From: Rhizomys pruinosus
Lineage: Eukaryota; Chordata; Mammalia; Rodentia; Spalacidae
Direction of reading: 5' to 3'
DNA length: 64,000 bases
Assembly (NCBI GenBank): GCA_009823505.1
Contig: VZQC01000356.1
Span: forward strand, 674,144-738,143
Part shown: in pieces, positions 23,074-35,134 of the stretch
Layout of the letters: each line of letters opens with the position of its first letter
Position numbering within the stretch: position 1 is the stretch's first letter
The notes under the pieces: generated by a model
What the model was told of the DNA's origin: nothing
Seen by the model: only the letters and a program-made list of their open reading frames with translations
Databases searched by the model: none
Position numbers and translations under genes: made by a program

Positions 23074-25705
23074 GAGCTGCAATAAACAGAGCTGTGCATG
23101 TATCTCTGTGGTAAGATGAGTCTTGTGGGTATGACTGGGTCAGGTGGCAAGCTCATTTTGAGTCTTCCAAGGGTTCTCCACACTGCTTTCCATAGTGGCT
23201 GTATGAGTTTACATTCCCACCAGCAGTGGATGAGTGTTCCCTTTTCCCCACAACCTCTCCAGCACTTGGTATTATTTGTTTTCTTGATCCTAGCCAGTCT
23301 TATTGGAGTGAAATGATATCTTAAAATGGTTTTAATTTGCATTTCCTTACACTTCTTAAGATGTCTCTCGGCCATCTTTAATTCCTCACTTGTGAAGTCT
23401 CTGTTCAGCTCTTTGCTCCATCTTTTGAGTGAGTCATTGTTTTCTTTCTTCTTTGTTTTTTGAGTAGTTTATATAATGTGGAAGACAATACTTGATCAGA
23501 TGTATCTGCAGTGAAGGTTTTCTCCCACTCTGTGGGTTTTCTCTTCACTTCCTTGCTTGTTTCTTTTGATGTACTTTTGAGTTTAATGAGGTCCCATTTG
23601 TCAATTGTTGACCTTAATTCTTGCACAGCTGCTGACTGATTTAGGAAGTCTTTTCCTTAGCCTATGACTTGTAGGTGGCTGCCAATTTTTTCTTCTATCA
23701 CCTTCAGAGTTTTAGGTTTCACATTGAGGTCTTCGATGTTGACTTTTGTACAGGGTGAGAGGTAGGGGTTTAACTTTATTCTTCTACAAGTGGTGATCCG
23801 GTTTTGTCAACACCACTTGCTGAAGATGCTATCACAATAGCAAAGAGCTGGAACCAACCCAAGTGCCACTCAACTGACAAGTGGAGTTCTATGCAGTGGT
23901 AAAGAAAGATGACATCATGAACTTTGCAGGTAAATGGATGGAACTAGAAGATACCAAGTTAAGTGAAGTAAGACAATCCCAGAAAAACAAATGACAAATG
24001 GTATCCCTCATCTGTGGATGCTAGCACCAATTACCTAGTTGTAAGGCAACTTTAATGAGCAATGTTAATGTGATCTGAAAATAACTGTGCTCTTATATTG
24101 TGAATCCTTTAACAGGTTCTAGAACTAAGCTACCATTTATTTTCAGAGTTAGGAAGTTTTGGTATATATGGATGAAGAATATGTCTGTATTTTAGAGTAA
24201 TATAAGATCAAAGGAATTCGGAAAAAAACTAGTTTGTCATGACATTATGTTTAACCATAGTATTTATTTTATGGGAGTGCTTCTTAGTTTTCTTGTACAA
24301 GGCTGGTTAAGCTTTTGTCCAAGCATTTTCTAAAATATTATAAAGTAGTTAAAAGTATCAGGCTGGTGTAACTTAGCCTTTCTGGATGCTTAACGACCAT
24401 ACTTAATGCCCATACCAATTTGGCTGAGGGTCTTAAGGGATAACTTTTTTCCTTGCCCTCATAGGTCAACTAAGTCCCAGGGGATTGTGCATGGGGGCAT
24501 CTTTTTGAAATTTCCTGCAAATGTGAGTCACCAGTCTTTCTGTGCAGGGAGGTCTTGGAGATCCATTAATGGGACTTCAGCCAGTGTCCAGTCTATAAAG
24601 AAGAAAGTTTGGGAAAAAAAAAAAAGAAAGTCTGCTCATGCTTCAAAAAGGGAAGCCTGGTCTAGAAAGACCTGACTTTGTCCTCAAGTGGATGGAACTG
24701 GTGATTGAAAAGCCAAAAGGAGCCAGAAGCTCCCTCCCACCAAAAAAAACCTGAGTGACCCTTGAGGACTAGATCCTCAACTGACCTTGAGAAAACAAAA
24801 ACCTTGTTTAATCTGGGATAACTGTGTGGCCTTAAACATCCAAAAGGAAAGTATAACCAGAAATAAATAGTAAGTCCTGAGAAATTGTACTTCAGGTATA
24901 AACTTGAGATCTTAATAAAAAGACAAAAAAAAAGAGCACAGCTGTTTTGCCTGTCTTACTGGCAAGTGCAGCTACCCTGTGGCTGCCACTGCTTTTACCA
25001 TCCTTCAATTAAGTGAGAAGGCACAGCTTTTCAAAATTCCAATATGGACCGAAGACTCATGCCTCTCCAAGAATCCTCCAAACCTTCAGTGCCAGATGGG
25101 GACTGCTAGACATCCAACCTGTGGACTGAGCTACTACTGGGGTTCCCACTTATTCAGAGTATAGACTGTCATTGTTGGACTACACAAGTTGTATCATGGA
25201 TAATAGTACAAGAAGATCAAGACAGGATGTGGTGCTTACTGGACCTCATCTGGTGACCATGGAAGGGAAAACCCCAGTGTGGAACACAAGGGCAGAACTG
25301 ATGGTGGTTTGGGCTTGCCAAAGAGGAGACTTCAAACATCACATCTTTCAGCCTAAGAAAGAAAAAATAAATCATATGCCGAAGATGCTAAAACCTATGA
25401 TATATGTGGCATGCATATGTGCATATTTTGGAGTGATGCATATTGGAAGGAATAAGAACAACAACAACAGAAAAGACTGTGTCAAAGAACTGACTGAAAC
25501 AGTGAACTTCTGCTCAAAACAGTAAACTTCTGCATCAAGAATTTTGAGAGAGACTGAGAAAAAGATGAAAAACATATTTGGCAGAATACATGAGCTCTGG
25601 TGGGGTGGAGAGGCAGGTAGGGGGCACGGGTCTAGATTTGATTTGTAATGTAATTTTGTATGAAATGCACAAAGCTTCAATAAAACATTGGCTTAAAATT
25701 TTAAA
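23074..25705 (+). mobile_element. 5'-inverted, truncated L1 with 15-bp target-site duplication
   Basis: AAGACAGTAGTAAGA flanks the element (23059-23073 and 25706-25720). 23074-23828 is ORF2 in reverse. 23830-25690 continues forward from the adjoining ORF2 position ('cacaatagcaaagagctgg') through the 3' UTR to an AATAAA near the end. This is the textbook twin-priming structure. The 3' UTR is unusually long: 24230-25380 matches no other L1 in the window. Confidence 0.88.
23230..23375 (-). pseudogene. L1 ORF2 Cys-rich C-terminal segment (inverted part)
   Basis: Within the inverted portion the minus strand still reads MAERHLKKC and the intact cluster CWRGCGEKGTLIHCWWECK. This nucleic-acid-binding motif lies at the ORF2 C-terminus. 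The frame soon leaves L1 at the inversion boundary, so it is a fragment. Confidence 0.85.
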
Positions 25706-25720
25706 AAGACAGTAGTAAGA

Positions 25721-26500
25721 TAAAGATATTCTAAAACAAATGAAAAAGAAGCTAAATCTCTGGGATGGCTGATAAGTGAGTAAACATATAACATGCATAG
25801 ATGCCTCTACGATGCCCTGAAGGTGGGAGAGAGGACGACGGAAATTCAACAATGAATGACAAAGAGAGCAGTAAATACTAAATGCGTTTCATCCAAGCCA
25901 TTTTCATGAAATTTTCCTGCTTTCAACTGCTATTTGTGAGTGCATGCTCAGGTCAGGTTTGGATAATGCTCAGCAGGGAGCAGCGGGAGGTCTCAGACAC
26001 CAGCTCCCATAATCCTCTCTGCCAGCTCTCTCCACACTTCCTGACAGAGTGAACCTTTCAGTCTTACATCTGCCACCCTGTTTCTCAATGAGTTCTATTG
26101 CCTTCAGCCTGGCTCCCAGTGACCCACAGGGCTGACGTTATGGAATGGGAGGGAGATGTCAAAGTCTATACAAAATCCCCCCACACTTTCATAAATCATA
26201 GTTGAAACTTTTTCTTCTGCTTTCTCCACAGTCTTACAATCCAGTTCTCCTTCAAGATCCATGATTCGGTCATGAGAACATCACCCTTGCTGCATGCTGG
26301 TATATATAAACTACAAATACATCAGAGAAGTTTTCCCTGCAATGATTCCACACCCACTTGGCTGGCAGCAGATTATGGATTCATTCCCATGGCATTCTGA
26401 GGTACAAATCTTAGTGTATACAGAGTGAGTTCTTATTAATCTCCAGCTATATAAAATTCACTGCCAAAAATTAAAGATTTAATGGATGAATAGAAAATTT
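25721..26500. other. non-repetitive stretch, no gene seen
   Basis: This is the pre-insertion flank of the L1 at 23074 and moderately GC-richer sequence at 25900-26150. I found no exon or family I can defend. Confidence 0.4.
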
Positions 26501-26519
26501 AATGAAAAAAAATGTGAAA

Positions 26520-27186
26520 AAGAAAGATTATATAGCATGACTTCTGAAATGGCAGACTGAGGCTTCCATAAATGCACTCTTCCACAAAGGAGTGATAAAT
26601 ATTATTGGCATTAACTTTTCTAGAACTATGGACATTTATCAAAGGTTTGAAGCCATCTGAAGATCAGTTATTGAATGAAAACTTCCAACTGGCAAGAACC
26701 AAGAGTCTGTGCATTGTAACTTGATCTACTCTTTACTCTGGCCACAGCTTTGCACAGGCTTGAGAACTAGCAACCCTGCCAGCATAGAGCTGTGAAACCC
26801 AGCAGTCAGGTGATCCACATCTTAGATAGCACATAAGCACAATGCTGAAAGACAAAGAGAGAATCGTGTTCACAGCAAAACAGAAACAACTTATCACATA
26901 CCAGGAATCCTCAGTGACATCCCTGGATAACCTCTCAACATGCAGGATGAGGTCTGTGGAACAGTAGCACAGCCTCCAAAAAATGATAAAAGGGAAAAAG
27001 TTAACCAAGAATTTGATATGCAGATTAAGACATTCTCAGATAAAATAAAATCAGAATTCACAAGCAGATCAGCCCTACAAGAAACACTAAAGGAAATTCC
27101 TCAGGGTGACTTGAAAGGGTTTTAGGAAGTGATAAAAATGCACAGCATCGAGACAGAGAAAAAATACAATGTGGAAAAGATTTGTG

Positions 27187-27234
<48 letters not shown>

Positions 27235-28095
27235 TAAGAGACACACAGAATACATGATGACTCCTTAATTAAAGGAAAAATAATCCAGTTTAAACCTAAC
27301 AAAAGATGTGTGTGCATAGACATTTCTCAAAGATATGCAACTGGACAGGCACATGAAAAGGTGCTTGGCACCACTGGTTATTAGGGAAGTGCACATCAGA
27401 AACACAGTGAGATAGTACAACATACCTACGAGGATGCCTTTGTAAATGAATGATAAGCAATAAAGAATGTTGCTGAGAAGATGGGGAAGCCTTGTCCAAT
27501 CCTGGGATGAGTACACCAATTAGGGCAGCCATCTTGGAGAACAGCTTGGCAGTTTCTCAAAATGCAAAGCACAGAGCTATTGCAATCTAATAATTCCACT
27601 CCTAGGTATCTACCCAAGTGAAATGATAACATGTCAATAAAGACACTTGTACAAAAATATCCTCGGCACCTCAGAGTGGAGATAACCCAATGTCTATCAA
27701 CTGATGAATGCATAAAAATTGTGGTATACCCATACAGTGGAATATAATCTAGCCATAAAAAAGAATGAAATGTGATGCATGCAGATTAACCTTGATTAAC
27801 ATTACGGTGAGTAAAGGAACACTGAATCCAAAGACTCAATGTTGTTCAAATCTACTTATGGAATACGCAGAGTGGGCAAATTTTATAGAGACAGAAAGAA
27901 GAAGAATACAATTTCCCACGACTCAGAAATGAGGAACTAGGGAGAACTGCTAATGATTGTGTCTTTGACCGGGGTTGAAAATATTCTAAGAGTGTGGCAA
28001 TTGTACAAATTATGAATATATTAAACATCATGAATTACAGTTCAGATGTGTTAATGTTATGCTACATAAATCGCATCTCAATAAAGCTTCTTAAA
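26520..28095 (+). mobile_element. ancient HAL1/L1M remnant
   Basis: 26900-27130 carries an ORF1-like C-terminal phrase (KTFSDKIKSEFTSRSALQET) typical of HAL1/old L1. 27300-28095 is an old L1 3' end, finishing 'atcgcatctcaataaagct', the usual end of such elements. An AT microsatellite (27189-27232) separates the two parts. Confidence 0.75.
27189..27232. repeat. (AT)n microsatellite
   Basis: About 22 uninterrupted AT units. Confidence 0.98.
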
Positions 28096-28099
28096 TAAA

Positions 28100-28990
28100 A
28101 AGATACGAGCTAACTTTCATGAACTTACAGTCTGTGACTGGGAGAGGAACTCAAAAATTTCAATTAGAAAATATTAAATACCGTATATGACAGATATAAT
28201 CCACAATGTGATGTTTGGTAATTGACAAGAATGTCCAAAGTCATCATTGCTCAGGGTGTTTCTCTGGGCACTTTATTAAGTAAAGCAAATGTTTTAAAAA
28301 TGTAATTGGTCAAAAGTTGATTAAGAATAATACCACTTCTCAAAGTTTGTCATAAGAAAACAGAATAGTTTTGGTTGAAAAGGAAAAAGGTCTAAAAAAA
28401 TAAGCATGCTTATTGCAGTATTTATACTATTAAATACCTAGGACCCATTTAAATGGTCAACAATAACAAAGTATTTCATTTATCTACAGTATAATATTTG
28501 GTGATCAATAAAAACTATAATTATGAAAGAAAATTATGTAGCTCCTTTCATGAGTTGTAATATACATAGAAAGTACTGCTACAAAATCACATATGAATAT
28601 TAATAAATATTAATTGTGCGTTTCCAGCAGTATAGATCATTGAATCCGTGCGGAAATCCATTGAAGGAGAGTTTGCTGAGGAAGCCACAGCATGTATAGT
28701 TCCCTGTCTAGGTTACCATGCTTGTAACTGGCAAAGGTGGCCATTGAGTCCTGGTCACCTCACTACTCACATCATGCCTTCACCTTAGGCCACCTCCATT
28801 CCATCAAAGCATCACCATCACTTATATGTGCTTGTATAAAACAGGCCTGGATTGTAGCAAGGACTAGAACAGGTTCTCAAAAACAAAAACACTCAACTCA
28901 CTAGTAGATTAGTAGTAAAAATTTTCTGCTGTTTTTAAGCTTTCTAAAACTCAAATGATTTTTTCTCTTGAAAAAATTAGGAAGCAGCAC
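28100..28990. other. non-repetitive AT-rich stretch, no gene seen
   Basis: No known repeat or convincing exon. 28620-28850 is less AT-rich but has stops in all frames over useful lengths. Confidence 0.4.
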
Positions 28991-28995
28991 TAATA

Positions 28996-29178
28996 GTTAT
29001 GGTAGGTTACTTATAGTTATGGTAGGTTACTTTGGCATAGACACATATGTTTGGATGATATGTTAATCCATGAATTACATTTTTACCCCCTGATAAATAT
29101 GACAGGGTCTTACTGTGGCTTATAACATCTCCTAACCTGTAGAGGATGTAGGCTTGTGGCATCAGCCATGGGTTATTC
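28996..29178 (-). repeat. fragment of the ~2-kb repeat, cut off at the N
   Basis: It is antisense to about 22400-22560 and starts at the same internal point (GGTAGGTTAC) as the inverted part of the 19101 copy. A 20-bp tandem duplication lies at its edge (28993-29012 and 29013-29032). It ends abruptly at the N. Confidence 0.8.
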
Positions 29179-29179
29179 N
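29179..29179. other. single ambiguous base at an inverted-repeat boundary
   Basis: This is the only N in the window. The sequence on its right is the mirror image of 42019 and inward, while the sequence on its left belongs to another repeat. That is what a contig join or gap-fill edge looks like. Confidence 0.95.
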
Positions 29180-29764
29180 AGTTTAACTCAGAGGCGCCAT
29201 CATGGCTCCCGCAGGGCCAGCAAGCTTCAGAAACACATCAGAACACTAGTAAGCACAACATAAAGACTGAGCCTTTTAAATCCACAACAGAAGTATTTTT
29301 CTAAAGAGATTAATAGATGATAGTATTTTTATGAGACCTAGGAATTGAGGAGAAGCACGCTATATGTAAATGACAATTCAACTCGACAAAATTGCACTAC
29401 AGTTTTATTTCACTACCGGAAATATAACCTTAGAACTCCCTAACCCCTTAAACCTTTTCACTAAGTTTTGCACACCCTCTACTATGGCATTTCCACCTTT
29501 GAACACCCTCTTGTTTCTCCCTGTTGGTAGACCCTGTTTCACAGGACAGTTCACTTTAAATATAGACGTCAGATAATTTCTCTGTTAATTTTCTACAAAT
29601 CTCTTTTGCCACTGCTTCGTAACAGTGTATCATTGTCCAGTCAGGCTAAATATTGAAACTCAGGATCTTCCTCTGCCCACAGAGTACAGGGATTTTAATT
29701 GTGTGTGTGGATCACACAGACACAATTCCATTAACATATTTTATATTTTAGTATGAGACAGATT

Positions 29765-29905
29765 GTTTTTTTTTTTTTTTTTTTTTTTTTTTTGATTTTT
29801 TGAACAGGTCTCCCTGGATAGCCCCAGCTGGCCTGGAAACTCTCTAAGGTAGAACCAGGCTGGCCTTGAACTTACAAGGATCTGCCTGCCGCTGCCAAGT
29901 GAGAT
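29765..29905 (-). mobile_element. B1 SINE (mirror of 41310-41457)
   Basis: T-tract and a degraded B1 body ('ggctggccttgaacttacaa'). It is shorter and rougher than its right-arm partner. Confidence 0.85.
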
Positions 29906-30576
29906 TATTCTTTCAGGGATGAAATATTCATATTCTAACAGTACATCACAGAAATGATAGAAAAACAATGTCCAGTTTTAAGAAAGAGACAATATGCTTA
30001 AGCAACAACTTGAAGAAGAAAAATAACTCAAAACTCTTTTCATTTGATTATTCCTTAATCTGGGGTTATGTAATGGTGTACCTTCTGATTCCATATAAAA
30101 TTATATAAACCAGTGGCTCCTTGCTATTCATCTCTATTTTAGTGACCAAAGCATCAAGCTCATGTGTAAACACATATCCGTCTCTCTCCCCATGACAGTA
30201 TGAGTTGCAAATCCCCAGGCCTTCACAGATGGTAAGGAGATAAAGACTCAGGGAAAGAAAACCTGAAAAAAAAGAAACAGACTTGCTTTAACGCTAGGAT
30301 TACAACATTAAAGCCCATGTGTGAATTTTCTGTAAGAAGTTTATAATATAATCATAGGCTTCGCAATGGGCTCACAGCTTGAAAATTGCATGGTTCATTT
30401 GCCCATACATGTGCAAACGCTCCCAAAAGAATTGGCTTCAGGGTGGACACGGTACATAGCTCGCCCTTCTGAGCTCTGGCATATATTGAAACTTGGTGCT
30501 GAGGCTTCCACTCCATCTTTCTTATCAAATGTAACATTATGAGAAACTTACTTGATGTCAGGTTTTTGTTTGGTTG

Positions 30577-30727
30577 CTTGCTTTTTATGAGACAAGGTCC
30601 TCCTGTAACCCCAGGAAGGCCCTTGAAACTTCTATGGTAGACGAGGCTGGCCTTGATCCTGGCGAGATCCACCTGGACTCTGCCCACATAAGTGCTGGGA
30701 TTAAAAGACATGCACCACCAGCAGGGC
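30577..30727 (-). mobile_element. B1 SINE (mirror of 40488-40640)
   Basis: Reverse B1 ('gagacaaggtcctcctgtaa', 'aagtgctgggattaaaagac') with extra small indels relative to the right-arm copy. Confidence 0.85.
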
Positions 30728-31921
30728 TGATTGTATGTTTTACTAAACTAGCTAGAGACTTCAAAAAATGTTTGTGATTGCTGGGTGGGGGAGACGAATA
30801 TAAGAAACCATGTCCAGGAGAAGATAGTAGCTCAGTGGAAGAAGTGACTGAGATCTCTGATAGCCACAATAGGGCTGGGTTTTAACTAAATATTAGTAGT
30901 GTAAAAATTTACACACAATGCCGTGTGGTTATGGAATTTCCAGGATGTCAATAAAGACATCTTTAAAAATTTTTAATTGCTCTGCCCAACGGGGTAAGAT
31001 TGTGAATGAGCGTAGACATGCGGAAGGCTACACTGCATCCCTTACAGTGCTCAAGTGTCTGGTGTGGACTCTAGAGTCTGCTTGGAGAGTGGGGGACAGC
31101 TTGTTGCTGTGGAGTGTGGTTTCCCAAAGAAGTTCACAAAATGCTAAAATAAGTACCATCTCAATTTGTCTTTCCAACTAAACTGATCCCAGAACAGTGC
31201 AGGCATCTTTTAAAAAGATGTTTTCTGTCATGCTCTGCTGTCTCAACCTTTCTGTATTCCAGGCCTCGCCACAGCAGGAAGCTCCATTATCTATTCTGCT
31301 TACGTGATGCATGTCTTGCCTGCGTCCAGTCCGTCTTTTCTTCACACACCCTTTCCAAGCCGCAGCCCTTCTTCCAGGCCCTATTCAACAGCAGTTTCCT
31401 CACTTGTTGGCTTGCTTTAATTCTAGAGAAATCCAGCAATTTTTCATTAAAAGTATCTGAGCTCATTTTTGCTTCTTTTTGTCTCTTGCCATCTTCCTGC
31501 TCTCCTGGTACAGTCTCCAAGCTGTCAAGAACCCCAGCTTTACAGGGGTATTCTCTGCCTTCATGCCAGCCTATCAGGATGTGCCTGCCACTCATCCCCA
31601 CTCATAGACTTGGCAGTGATAATGAAACTCACTCCTCAATCTTCCACTACAGGTGCGGGGCTTTACTGTGTCCACTGCAGCTCTTCTGTTCATAATATCT
31701 ATTGTTCTCATGAGACTGGTTTGCTTTTGTAATTAAAATTCTGTAACGTTTCTAAAACGTTTTCCCATACCAGCCTCCAAAGTGGAAGGCCATAATAAGT
31801 GGTTATTTAACTGCTTCTTGATTTCGCACACTACTTGTTTCCTAAATGAGCAATTTAAGCAGACTTCCTATCTTCCTGATATTAATGGGTTCATCCCTAA
31901 CTGTTCTTTCTTCCTTTGCAG

Positions 31922-32091
31922 ATGGGGACGGAAGGTGACTGTTGTCACCTGGGGATCTGTGACAATGCTGGCACCACATGCCACAGTGTCCTGTGTGTTC
32001 TATGGAGAAGCAGGCATGCTCAGGTCCTGATCATTTTGGGTTCTGGAAAGCTACCACTTGTTTAACCCCTAACAGGCAGATAATATTCAAG
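31922..32091 (+). pseudogene. damaged mirror copy of the PLAT exon
   Basis: It corresponds to the 164-nt exon at 39141-39304 but measures 170 nt, with several one-base insertions and deletions that destroy the frame. The splice acceptor (TTCCTTTGCAG) and donor (CAAGGTAAAA) are still readable. Indels without matching substitutions favour sequencing noise over a decayed gene copy. Confidence 0.85.
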
Positions 32092-32369
32092 GTAAAAACC
32101 CACTTTGACTATGACTTGTTTACTAAGCGTATCATCTATGGTATCCCTTCCCTATGGTGGATCTGGGGAGGGCTTTTCTGTGTCGTTTGAATAGTGTGGT
32201 GTGTATGAAATTTTCGTTATAAACCATGAATCTTTTACTCTTTTTTTCCCTCTTAGTTGTTTATTTTTTTCAGGGGGTTCTCCAATTATAATAGACACAT
32301 TGTTTTCAGATAACATTGACATTTACTCCGAGTTGGCCCATACAATTACGGTAAATGTGGTGCATTTTT

Positions 32370-34560
32370 TGGAGTGAGCCAAATTAAAGCTTAAGCATGA
32401 AATGAATAAGTAACATTCATGTAAAACCCAATTTGCAAGTATCTATACAATATTTGGAACAACCCAAGGTTCCATAGTCCAGTTGGAGAAGTTGTATGTC
32501 ACAGCATGTTGATCAACAATCACGGCGTCTCATGTCTATTATTGCTGTAGTTCCAGGATTCACGCAATCTCTCCGCAGCCCCTTACATCTACCATATGCC
32601 TCCACTTCCCAAGTTGTCTCCTAGACTATGGGAAAGGGGCAAAGTGGGTGAAGCAGCAAAACATCTTATTTTTCTCTGGGTGTCAATTTTGTGACTCTAG
32701 TCTGTTCACGGTTAGTACCTTCATCAGGTTGCCAGCTTATCCAGTGATACTTTTTAAGACCCTAACAAGAGCACAAGCTAATTGGATGTATAGGCTTTAA
32801 GCATACTATTATTTATGTCAGCGAAGCTGTGAGCTCAGACACAGATGCTTGGATGGCCTATGCTAATCCACAAACGTGGTTTTCTCTATAAAGGGTGACA
32901 AGTTTCTTATGTGTGGCTTATAACATCTCCTAACCATAGAGGACATAAGCTTGTGGCATCTGCTGTAGTTATTCCTCTCAATGGAGAGAGCTAATAGCAA
33001 ATTAGATTTGGGAATGATATACTATATATAATATATACTATATTATATATAATGATATAATATGGCTTGCCACTGTGCACAATATCTTCCAGGCAGTTGA
33101 GAGTATAGCTGATACTTGATCGGAGGAGTCTTGCTTATCTAAGGGAGACCAATGATTTTGCTGTATTTGCTTTAGTGGGCCTTTGTAATGCTCTCTGGCA
33201 TTTTCCAGAGGCCAGTTGTAACTAGTAAAGTGATGTCTCAAACATTTTTTCATTCTTACACCAGACTTTTCGACAACAGGGATTACCACTACTCTCCTTG
33301 CAGCATATCCCATTTATAGGCAAAAGGCCTTTTTTAATTTTGAGGGTTGGATCCCCCTACCAACATCTCCTAGGCAGAATAATTCATTGTCTGATATCAG
33401 AGCTTTCCTGTACTAAAATATTTGTGCTTAATTTACAAACTTATAAAGACTTTACTTTGGAATTTGGCTCTAAATAGACGGATTAATCCTTTTACAGTTC
33501 CTAGTCCTATCATTCAATTAATAAAGGTAGTTAACCTGTTTTATAAGAGATTACCGCTCATTATAACAGTGGGCTCTAAGTTAACGTTAGGGAATGACTG
33601 TCAGGTACCATAATGATTTTTCTTTTTCTTAATAAGGGAGAGGTAGGAATGGTTTCTCAGCATACTGGAAGTAAACTTCATTAGGGTCCATTATAAACAG
33701 TTGTAATACCAAATAGAATTCAGAGAGTCTCAAGTGTCTTGACTCAGGCAGCTGAGGGTTCCACTTTTTTAAGGTTCAGATGGGTCAGCCCTCTCTGCTG
33801 GGATTTCCCAGTTCATACCTGCATAGCCAAAATGTTGATACTGTTGTCAGGCATTTAGATTGGTATTTTTACCTGTGACAACATACAAATCTCCTCCCAT
33901 TGTGTAGTTCAAGACCAAAAATTGAAAATTTATCAATAGGATTCGGAAACAGAGTTTTTCCATTTAATATCCCAGAAGGGATACTACACCACCTACCCAC
34001 TCCCTTTTTTTGTGTTTTACAATTTTTATGTTTTGACCTGTAGGATGCCTAAGTTGTATTAACATACCCATAACAGGAGCCGAAGGTGTAAGTTTTCATT
34101 AATTTACCCAAACTGTTTTATCAATTGACTGTAAGTCTACTTATATTTGGGAAGTAAAGAATTAAGCTTAATTCCTTTAAATTGTCCTACAAGTAACGAA
34201 AGTGTTACAATGGTGAATATCTGTATAACGCAGAAAAATACAGAGACCCTATATGTGTACCTAACCCCACAAGTTATTGTGGAAGTTCACATAAAATTAA
34301 TTAAAAAATATTAACATTTATTATCTACCAATTAGTTCAAATTAATTATCTTTTCACAAAACCTACAACTGAATGTTCAACTAATAAAAATATTTCTCAA
34401 CTAAACCTTAAAATATAACTATAATATGTGGACAAACTTGGGCAGAGGTGAATACCTGCCAGAATAAATTTAGCCCAATATGCACTTTGCTCTTTATGCT
34501 GATGCATACTAGACTATGAGAGATCTTTTTACTCTTAGGCAGTTAGGAAAATAGTAGTAA
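32370..34560 (-). repeat. ~2-kb repeat, mirror of 36740-38870
   Basis: It is the left-arm image of the right-arm copy, readable throughout with many small indels. An AT-rich tract at 33018-33060 stands where the right arm has a clean (AT)n at 38201. Confidence 0.85.
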
Positions 34561-34568
34561 TGGAGAAG

Positions 34569-34825
34569 ATGGGGCGGAGAGATAGCGGCTAGCGCTCTTA
34601 AGAAGCACCGACTGCTCTCCTGCAGAGGACCCAGGTTCGATCCCAGCAACTCACATGGAGGCTAAAAACCGTCTTAACTCCAATTCCGAGGAAAATCCAG
34701 CTCCAGCGGGGAATCCGACCCCCTCTTCTGACATCCGCTGCCATTGCACGACGCGGGTGCAACAAACCTACAACATGAAGACAGTACATCACACATGACA
34801 AAAAAAAAAAAAAAAAAAAAAAAAG
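34569..34825 (+). mobile_element. B2-type SINE (mirror of 36498-36738)
   Basis: Forward B2: 'ggcggagagatagcggctag', 'caggttcgatcccagcaact', ending in an A-tract at 34800-34825. It is the innermost part of the left arm. Confidence 0.9.
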
Positions 34826-34875
34826 GAAATGTAGAAATTTGTTGCTTCACTTATTTCATTTATTATTTTTGAATT

Positions 34876-35128
34876 TTTATTTATCCCTAGTGGTATGAAG
34901 TGTATTGTCTGCATGCAAGTCTGTGCACCGTGAGGTGCAACGCGGTGGGGAGGGTTTCCCAGAAAAAAAATGGGATGTCAGACTCCCCTGGAAACTGGAG
35001 TTTCTCCTGGAATTGGAGTTTGCAGAACGGGCTCTTGCCGCATGGTGGGTGCTGGGATCAACAAGCTGGGTCCGCTGCAAAGAGTGGGTCGGCGCTCTCT
35101 AAAGGCTTGGCCATCTTTCCATGCCTGG
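34876..35128 (-). mobile_element. B2-type SINE, rough sequence
   Basis: Reverse B2, recognisable by 'gtgtattgtctgcatgcaag' and 'ggtgggtgctgggatcaaca', with anomalies such as an eight-A run where B2s read CAGAAGAGGG. It lies in the spacer, outside the mirrored part, yet shows the same noise. Confidence 0.85.
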
Positions 35129-35134
35129 CTTCCT

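Larger units (their letters stand above)
29180..34825 (-). repeat. left arm of a large inverted repeat (noisy copy of 36498-42019)
   Basis: Base for base this is the reverse complement of the right arm, from 29180 (pairs with 42019) to the B2 ending at 34825 (pairs with about 36498). Differences are dominated by single-base gains and losses, often in homopolymers, and by locally scrambled stretches (29360-29520). The mirrored PLAT exon is frameshifted here. I infer unpolished long-read sequence, although a real old duplication cannot be excluded from this window alone. Frames inside this arm should not be annotated as genes. Confidence 0.9.

Noticed and set aside
31469..31732. 87-codon frame repeated exactly at 39496-39759
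   Set aside because: The identity comes from the inverted repeat, not coding constraint. No domain or splice signals were found.
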